DNA of 64,000 nt from CAZBRS01 sp964494475 (GTDB lineage Bacteria; Myxococcota_A; UBA9042; CAZBRS01), in the NCBI GenBank assembly GCA_964494475.1, contig CAZBRS010000036.1:1-64000 (forward strand). Reading direction: 5' to 3'. The notes beneath the pieces were generated by a model that worked only from the letters and a program-made list of their open reading frames with translations, searched no databases and had not been told where the DNA came from. A program made the position numbers and the translations under genes. This document shows positions 59,401 through 64,000 of the stretch, piece by piece (position 1 is the first letter of the stretch; every line of letters begins with the position of its first letter).

Positions 59401-61839
59401 CTGCACCTCGGCGGGGGCGGGGCCCAGGTGGCCGTCGGCCGCGACCGTGGCCGGCTGCGCGTGGCAGTCCGTGCAAGCGAGCGGCGCCGCGAGGGCCGAC
59501 GAGGCCAACAGGTGCGGCTGGTGGGCGCCCACGGTCACCAGGGTGACCTCGGCGCGGCCCAGCGTGTCGACGGGGGGCGCGGCGTTGTCGGCGCTGCCGT
59601 GACAGGCGTTGCACGACAGGTCGAGGTCGACGTCGAGTTGGCCGTTGATGTGCGCCTCGGGGTGCGCGACGGCGGAGCCCACGGCCGTGGCCGCGTGGCA
59701 GACCCCGCAGCTCGTCAACGGCACGTGAGGCGCGGGCGGCGGTACGCCGTGGCAGGCGCCGCAGGCCTCCTCGGAGCCGTCGACGATCGTCCAGATGGGC
59801 GTGGTGATCGCGCCCCCGGCCAGCGTGGCGCCGTGGCAGTAGGTGCTGGAGCAGGTGCCGTCGGTGCGATCCCACGCGGGCGTGGCGCCGGCGGCCTGGG
59901 CCAGGGCCCCGAACTGGACCTCGGCGGGCGCGGCGTCGAGGTGGCCGGGGTCGCCGACCGCGGCCGGCTGCGCGTGGCAGTCGGTGCAGTGCAGCGGCGA
60001 CGACAGGCCCCCCGTCGCCGTGAGGTGCGACTGGTGGGCGCCGACCGTGACCAGCGAGGTCTCGGCGCCTCCCGTGGTGTCGACGGGCGGTGCGGCGTTG
60101 TCGGCGCTGCCGTGGCAGTTGCTGCAGGCCAGCGACGTGCCCACCTCGAGCACGCCGTTGATGTGCTTATCGGGGTTGGCGATGGTCGTGCCCACGGCGG
60201 TCTCGGTGTGGCAGAGGCCGCAGGTCGTGAGCTGCACGTGGGGAGCGGGGGGCGGTACGCCATGGCACGAGCCGCACGCGTCCTCGGTGCCGTCGACCAC
60301 CGTCCAGACGGGCGACGGGTTCGTGCCCCCCTTCAGGGTGGCGCCGTGGCAGTAGGTGCTGGAGCAGGTGGCCGCGGCGTGATCCCACGTGGGGTTCGCG
60401 CTCGCGGCGGTGGCCAGCGTGCCGAAGGTGAGCTCGGCCGGCGCCGCGCCCAGGTGGCCCTCGGCGTCGAGGCTGCCGGGCACCCGGTGACACTGGTCGC
60501 ACGTCACGGCCTTCGCCAGGCCCGATGGGGCCGTCAGGTGGGCCTGGTGGGCGCCCACCGTGACCCGCGCGGGGTCGGACTGGCCGGCGGTGTCGAAGGG
60601 CGGGGCGTTGTTGTCGTCGCTGCCGTGGCAAGCGTTGCAGGCCGTGACGCCGGCCACGTCGAGCACGCCGTCGATATGCTTCTCGGGGTGCGCGATCTCC
60701 AGCCCCACGGCCGTGGCGGGGTGGCACTGGCCGCACTCGTGGCTCTGCGGGTGGGGCGCGGCCGGAGGCACGCCGTGGCACGCGCCGCAGGCGGCCTGCG
60801 AGTCGTCGACCTGGTTCCACACGGGCGCCGTGATGGCGCCCCCGGACAGCGTGGCGCCGTGGCAGTAGGTGCTCGAGCAGGTGTTCGTGGCGCGGTCGTA
60901 GGCCGGCGTGACGTCGCCGTCGTCGGTGGCCAGGGCGCCGAAGGTCAGGTCGGCGCCGGCCGTGCCGTCGTCGAGGTGACCGGTCGCGTCGACGCTGGCC
61001 GGCACCAGGTGGCACTGCTTGCAGGCGATCGGCGACGACAGGGAGTGGGCGGCGTTCAGGTGCGAGCGGTGCGCGCCCACGCCGGGCGAGGCCGGGTCGG
61101 TCTGGCCCTTCAGGTCGACCGGGGGGGCCGGGACCTCGTCGGAGCCGTGGCAACTGGTGCACTCGGTGACCAACAGCACGTCGACGACGCCGTCGATGTG
61201 CCGCGCGCGGTCGGCGATGGTGCCGTCGGCCGAGACCACGGGGGCGTGGCAGCGGTCGCACTGGCCGTAGGCCGGATGGGGCGAGGGGGGGGGGAAGCCG
61301 TGGCAAGCGTCGCATTTCGAGGCCGCGGGGTTCGGCGGGTTCCAGGCGGGGGCGGTCAGCTTGCCGCCCGCCAGCGTGGCGCCGTGGCAGTAGACCGAAC
61401 TGCACGTGACGGTGGCGGCGGGGCCTGGTCCGGCCTCGAGCGCGGGCTCGGCGCCGTCGTGGAGGGCCAACCCGGCGAAGACGACCTCGGCCGGCCAGGC
61501 CGTGTCGGCGTGCCCTGCCGCGTCGACCGTGGCGGGCACCTTGTGGCAGTCGTCGCACGCGACGTCGTGCCCGAGCGCGTTGTTCGCCAGGTGCACGGCG
61601 TGGGCGCCCACGCCGCGAGCGGTCTCCAGCGAACTGCCTTTCAGGTCGACGGGCGGCGCCGCGCTGCCGTCGCGTCCGTGGCACCCGACGCAGGTCGGGT
61701 CGACGGCCTCGGTGACCTGGACGTCGTCGACGTCCGGGGCGTCGACGATGGCCCCGCGGCGCACCTCGGTGCACGCCGCCAGCCAACTCACGAGGATTGA
61801 CGCGGCCAGTGCCGCGAGGTTCTTTGCGTTCATCGCCAT
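56437..61839 (-). CDS. Giant multihaem c-type cytochrome lipoprotein, up to 51 haem sites
   Basis: An 1800-aa lipoprotein (lipobox WLAAC). I count 40 CxxCH, 10 CX4CH (CSS[TV]YCH or CSTTYCH) and one terminal CX3CH motif. The protein is ten tandem modules of about 171-172 aa, each with CxxCHGS, VGAHQAHL, CxxCHxxP, CSSTYCHGATL, CGACHG.PPP.PH and CGxCHxATA, then the C-terminal cap GGTWNSATKSCNPACHGDEDW. This matches the Geobacter-type CxxxxCH/CxxCH repeat family. Likely an outer-surface electron conduit; partner porins and acceptors are not in the window. Start ATG 61839 is chosen with GGGAGC upstream; ATG 61833 is an alternative. Confidence 0.93.
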   Translation of the reverse strand: MAMNAKNLAALAASILVSWLAACTEVRRGAIVDAPDVDDVQVTEAVDPTCVGCHGRDGSAAPPVDLKGSSLETARGVGAHAVHLANNALGHDVACDDCHKVPATVDAAGHADTAWPAEVVFAGLALHDGAEPALEAGPGPAATVTCSSVYCHGATLAGGKLTAPAWNPPNPAASKCDACHGFPPPSPHPAYGQCDRCHAPVVSADGTIADRARHIDGVVDVLLVTECTSCHGSDEVPAPPVDLKGQTDPASPGVGAHRSHLNAAHSLSSPIACKQCHLVPASVDATGHLDDGTAGADLTFGALATDDGDVTPAYDRATNTCSSTYCHGATLSGGAITAPVWNQVDDSQAACGACHGVPPAAPHPQSHECGQCHPATAVGLEIAHPEKHIDGVLDVAGVTACNACHGSDDNNAPPFDTAGQSDPARVTVGAHQAHLTAPSGLAKAVTCDQCHRVPGSLDAEGHLGAAPAELTFGTLATAASANPTWDHAAATCSSTYCHGATLKGGTNPSPVWTVVDGTEDACGSCHGVPPPAPHVQLTTCGLCHTETAVGTTIANPDKHINGVLEVGTSLACSNCHGSADNAAPPVDTTGGAETSLVTVGAHQSHLTATGGLSSPLHCTDCHAQPAAVGDPGHLDAAPAEVQFGALAQAAGATPAWDRTDGTCSSTYCHGATLAGGAITTPIWTIVDGSEEACGACHGVPPPAPHVPLTSCGVCHAATAVGSAVAHPEAHINGQLDVDLDLSCNACHGSADNAAPPVDTLGRAEVTLVTVGAHQPHLLASSALAAPLACTDCHAQPATVAADGHLGPAPAEVQFGARATAQGAEPAWDRDDATCSSTYCHGATLNAGGTRISPVWTKVDGTEDACGACHGVPPPSPHVQLSNCGTCHTATAVGATIAHPEKHVDGTLQVNTSLACNTCHGSADNAAPPVDTTGGSAATLVTVGAHQAHVTAATGLSSPLDCDACHVKPASMGAVGHLGAAPAEVVFGALAGTGVANPVWDRAGATCSSTYCHGATLGAGGTATAPVWTQVDGSQSACGACHGNPPPAPHVQLAACGLCHGATATGGAIAHPEKHVNGMLDVDTDQGCSVCHGSAANPAPPTDTNGGSATTLLTVGAHQAHLTASSGLASPVACEQCHAVPAEVDAAGHVDPSPAELAFGALATAHGAAATWSPASATCSSTYCHGATLNAGGTKTTPVWTTVDNTQDTCGACHGNPPPAPHVQLVNCGICHAATAEGGALAHPENHIDGTLDVDLNQACDACHGSAASPAPPVDTYGGSDPSLTTVGAHQAHLKALSGLSAPVTCVTCHVVPSTGDAPGHVDPAPAEVALVGLAAANGAAPAWNAGTATCSSTYCHGATLNAGGTATTPRWTKVDGSQDACGACHGNPPPAPHVSQANCGLCHAATATGGAVTHPEKHIDGTLDVETDLACNACHGSATNAAPPTDTNGGSATTSKTVGAHQAHLQATSALSSPVACTTCHVVPATTDAAGHLGTSPAEVALTGLAASGGASPAWNAGAATCSSTYCHGATLNAGGSKTTPLWTQVDGTQDTCGACHGNPPPAPHVSQANCGLCHAATATGGAVTHPEKHIDGTLDVALPGACNACHGGAANSAPPVDTNGNSSTALKTVGAHQAHLLASSALSSPVACGECHTVPATTGASGHLGASPAELAFGTLSNTGAANGVWNATAGTCSTTYCHGATLNGGSNKTPLWTKVDNTQDACGACHGSPPNSGRHQLGDHSGINCRECHNTVTSGTSMAITGPALHINGVKDVALRSGGTWNSATKSCNPACHGDEDW
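56640..61700 (-). repeat. 516-bp tandem repeats encoding haem modules
   Basis: The landmark gcgccgtggcagtaggtgct recurs every 516 or 513 bases (for example 57770, 58286, 58802, 59318, 59831). Individual copies differ at many positions, so amplification is not recent across the whole array, though copies near 56.9-57.8 kb look more alike. Outer limits are approximate. Confidence 0.8.
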
Positions 61840-61962
61840 GGCTCGCTCCCAGGCTTCTGGTGACGATCGTGAGCCTGGCCCCGACGGGCCGGTCATGGTC
61901 TTCGACGATAGCGAAAACCTCGCTTGTTTGGGAGTGGAAAATGACGTTGAGCGTTGCGCCGT

Positions 61963-64000
61963 CTACAGCGGCAGGACGCGTGCGCCCCAACTCTCTGAGC
62001 CGTGACAGCCCGACGGGCTGCACGAGCGGGTGGTGGCGTTCCAGGACCCTCCGCCCGACATGCGCACGTCGGGGTTGCCGTTGATGTGCAGGGCGCGCGC
62101 GGCGGTCGTGGTGAGGATGCCGTTCGGTGTGCTGGTCTTGGCAACGTCGGCGTGGCAGCGTCCGCACGCGATGAGGTGGTCGGATCGCCTGTGCCGGCCC
62201 GTGGAGGGCGGCAGGCCGTGGCAGCGGTTCGTGCAGCCCGAGAGTGCCGTGCCCGTGGTCCACGTCTCGCTGGTGTTGGCCGCCCCCGAATTGGTCCAGC
62301 CGCCGTGACAGTACGAACGTGTGCAACTCGCGGTCGTTGCGCTGTACGTCGTGGCCGCGACCTTCTTCGAGAGCGTCCCGATGGTGAAGCTGACGTCGAC
62401 CGCCTTGTTCAGGTGCGCGGGCGTCGCGGCGTCGGGGATGGCCGTTGGCACGGGGTGGCACTCGTTGCACGCCATGGCCGACGAGATCAACGCTGGCGCC
62501 AGCAGGTGGTTCTGGTGGTCACCGACCGACTTCAGGGTGACCGCCGTCAGCCCCTGCGTGTCGGCCGGCGGGGCCTGGTTGGCCGGCGCCGCGCCCGTCG
62601 TGACACCGTGGCACACGCCATTGCACGACAGCGTGCCCGACGGCGGCGCGATCTCGACCGCGCCGTTCACGTGCAGGGCCTTGTTCTTGAACGCGGAGTT
62701 GTCGGTCATGGTCGTGCCGTGGCACGTGGCGCACGTGGAGCCTGCGGCGCCCACGGGGTGGGGCCTCGTCATGCCCGAGGTGGCGCTGGCGTGGCAGGTG
62801 CCACAGGCGTCTTGCGTGTTGTTCACGGTGGTCCACACCGGCGCCTTGTTGGAGCCGCCCGCGAGGGTGAGCGACGCGCCGTGGCAGTAGGTGCTGGAGC
62901 ACGTGGCCGCCGCGTTGCTCCACACCGGCGTGAGTCCGCCGGTCTTCGTCAACGCTCCGAACACGACCTCGGCCGGCGACGTGTCGAGGTGGCCGGCGGC
63001 TTCCAGGGTGGCCGGGACCACGTGGCATTCGGCGCAGGCGATCGCTGACGAGATGCTCGACGATCCGAGCAGGTGCGCCTGGTGGGCGCCCACGGTCTTC
63101 AGGGTCGTGGCCGCGCCCCCCGTGGTGTCGACGGGCGGGGCGTTGTTGGCGGTGGAGCCGTGGCACGAGTTGCACGCGAACGAGACGACCTCGACCGTGC
63201 CGTTGATGTGCTTGGCCGGTGTTTTAATGGTGCCGTTCGTGTTCATGGTGTCGGGGTGGCAGGTCGCGCACGCCGTCGAGGTCGAGTGCGGAGCCGGCGG
63301 CGGGTTTCCGTGGCACGAGGTGCAGGAGTCCTGCGTGTTGTCGACCTTGGTCCACAGGGGCGTGGTGGTTACGCCGCCGGCGTTCAGCGAGGCGCCGTGG
63401 CAATAGGTGCTGGAGCACGTGGCGGCGGCGTTGCTCCACACGGGGGTGAGGCCGCCGGTCTTCGTGAACGTTCCGAACACGACCTCGGCCGGCGACGCGC
63501 CGAGGTGGCCGGCGGCGTCCATGGTGGCGGGGACCACGTGGCATTCGGCGCAGGCCACCGGGCTCGCGAGCCCCGACGACGCCAGCAGGTGGGCCTGATG
63601 CGCGCCCACGGTCTTCAGGGTCGTGGTCGAGCTGCCCGCGGTGTCGACGGGCGGTGCGTTGTTGGAGGCCGATCCGTGGCACGAGTTGCACGCCAGCGAG
63701 GCGACCTCGACGGTGCCGTTGATGTGCTTGGCGGGTGCCTTGATGGTGCCGTTGGCGTTCATGGTGTCGGGGTGGCAGCTCGCGCACGCCGTCGAGGTCG
63801 AGTGAGGAGCCGGCGGCGGATTGCCGTGGCACGAGGTGCAGGTGTCCTGCGTGTTGTCGACCCTGGTCCACAGGGGCGTGGTGACCGAGCCGCCGGCGTT
63901 CAGCGAGGCGCCGTGGCAGTACGTGCTGGAGCACGTGGCGGCGACCGCGTTCCACGCGGGGGCGAGGCCGCCGGTCTTCGAGAGCGCGCCGAACGCGACT
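61963..64000 (-). CDS. Second giant multihaem cytochrome, N-terminus beyond window
   Basis: The frame is open from base 64000 to the stop at 61963 (679 codons visible). The visible part has 12 CxxCH, 5 CX4CH and 2 CX3CH sites, 19 potential haems. It has two 516-bp modules like those of the neighbour, with a family-specific Asn-rich linker (NANGTIKAPAKHINGTVEV), then a divergent tail with CX3CH sites CNGVCH and CTNRCH. The cap ends CSPSGCHGSESW, followed by seven extra residues. A 123-bp spacer with no clear promoter separates it from the 1800-aa gene; one transcript is likely. Confidence 0.9.
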   Translation of the reverse strand, partial: VAFGALSKTGGLAPAWNAVAATCSSTYCHGASLNAGGSVTTPLWTRVDNTQDTCTSCHGNPPPAPHSTSTACASCHPDTMNANGTIKAPAKHINGTVEVASLACNSCHGSASNNAPPVDTAGSSTTTLKTVGAHQAHLLASSGLASPVACAECHVVPATMDAAGHLGASPAEVVFGTFTKTGGLTPVWSNAAATCSSTYCHGASLNAGGVTTTPLWTKVDNTQDSCTSCHGNPPPAPHSTSTACATCHPDTMNTNGTIKTPAKHINGTVEVVSFACNSCHGSTANNAPPVDTTGGAATTLKTVGAHQAHLLGSSSISSAIACAECHVVPATLEAAGHLDTSPAEVVFGALTKTGGLTPVWSNAAATCSSTYCHGASLTLAGGSNKAPVWTTVNNTQDACGTCHASATSGMTRPHPVGAAGSTCATCHGTTMTDNSAFKNKALHVNGAVEIAPPSGTLSCNGVCHGVTTGAAPANQAPPADTQGLTAVTLKSVGDHQNHLLAPALISSAMACNECHPVPTAIPDAATPAHLNKAVDVSFTIGTLSKKVAATTYSATTASCTRSYCHGGWTNSGAANTSETWTTGTALSGCTNRCHGLPPSTGRHRRSDHLIACGRCHADVAKTSTPNGILTTTAARALHINGNPDVRMSGGGSWNATTRSCSPSGCHGSESWGARVLPL

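Noticed and set aside
56640..61700. CRISPR-like periodic repeats
   Set aside because: Period is 516 bp, copies are coding and diverged, with no short spacers or cas genes.
57448..61800. 1450-codon plus-strand open frame over the giant cytochrome
   Set aside because: Antisense of 516-bp haem repeats; the opposite strand has dozens of haem motifs and a lipobox.
61840..61962. Promoter or terminator between the two giant cytochromes
   Set aside because: Only a five-base stem (AGCGA/TCGCT) and a TATCGT without a matching -35 or T-tract are present.

Overview
The window is very GC-rich, densely packed DNA from a Gram-negative bacterium, most likely a Myxococcota or other former-deltaproteobacterial lineage. 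This rests on a C-terminal Cys-hydrophobic-Arg sorting tail of MYXO-CTERM type, twelve complete lipoprotein signals mostly followed by Asp/Ala/Pro/Val-rich tethers, giant Cys-rich CTDC-like and MopE-like repeat proteins, and Geobacter-like multihaem lipoproteins with CxxCH and CX4CH sites. The run of exactly 100 N (38115-38214) marks a scaffold gap, so this is a draft or metagenome assembly.

Layout. (1) 1-4946, minus strand: a TPR/LytR_C envelope protein, TatA, a secreted Cys-rich protein with a MYXO-CTERM-like tail, and a class A penicillin-binding protein that runs off the left edge; a good sigma70-type promoter precedes the set. (2) 5096-17366, plus strand: an alpha-2-macroglobulin lipoprotein followed without real gaps by an AmmeMemoRadiSam locus: the radical SAM enzyme, a 65-residue exported or membrane mini-protein, a lipoprotein fusing Memo and AMMECR1, and a 1261-residue membrane protein fusing spermidine-synthase-like, FMN-binding and NosR/NapH-like Fe-S parts. 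This is the best candidate for an undescribed system. (3) 17418-20773: a GH36-like lipoprotein and a complete RAYT (REP-associated Y1 transposase) element bounded by 49-bp inverted repeats. (4) 20752-37377, minus strand: two giant Cys-rich repeat lipoproteins (2046 and 2544 aa) followed by DUF4846, arginine-methyltransferase-like and CrtC/AttH lipocalin-like genes, overlapping or closely spaced. (5) 37555-42304, plus strand: a ZIP/permease metal transporter interrupted by the gap and two alpha/beta-hydrolase lipoproteins. (6) 42318-45867, minus strand: a membrane sulfatase/phosphatase-fold enzyme and an OPA-type MFS antiporter. (7) 46017-53571, plus strand: SRPBCC protein, XerC, CAP-domain lipoprotein, then the housekeeping block rplU-rpmA-obgE-hisC and an Ig-like lipoprotein. 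(8) 53572-53800: a bidirectional terminator with further hairpins. (9) 53801-64000, minus strand: a lamin-tail-domain lipoprotein and three related multihaem c-type cytochromes, one with 51 potential haem sites.

Together the region is dominated by cell-surface functions: covalent trapping of proteases, peptidoglycan synthesis, exported redox chemistry, Cys-rich surface polymers and a large electron-conducting apparatus. A recurring promoter form (TTGACN, 16-17 bp, TAnnnT) can be read upstream of several transcription units. No tRNA, rRNA or CRISPR array was seen. Many long antisense open frames in this GC-rich repeat-bearing DNA are shadows and were left out.
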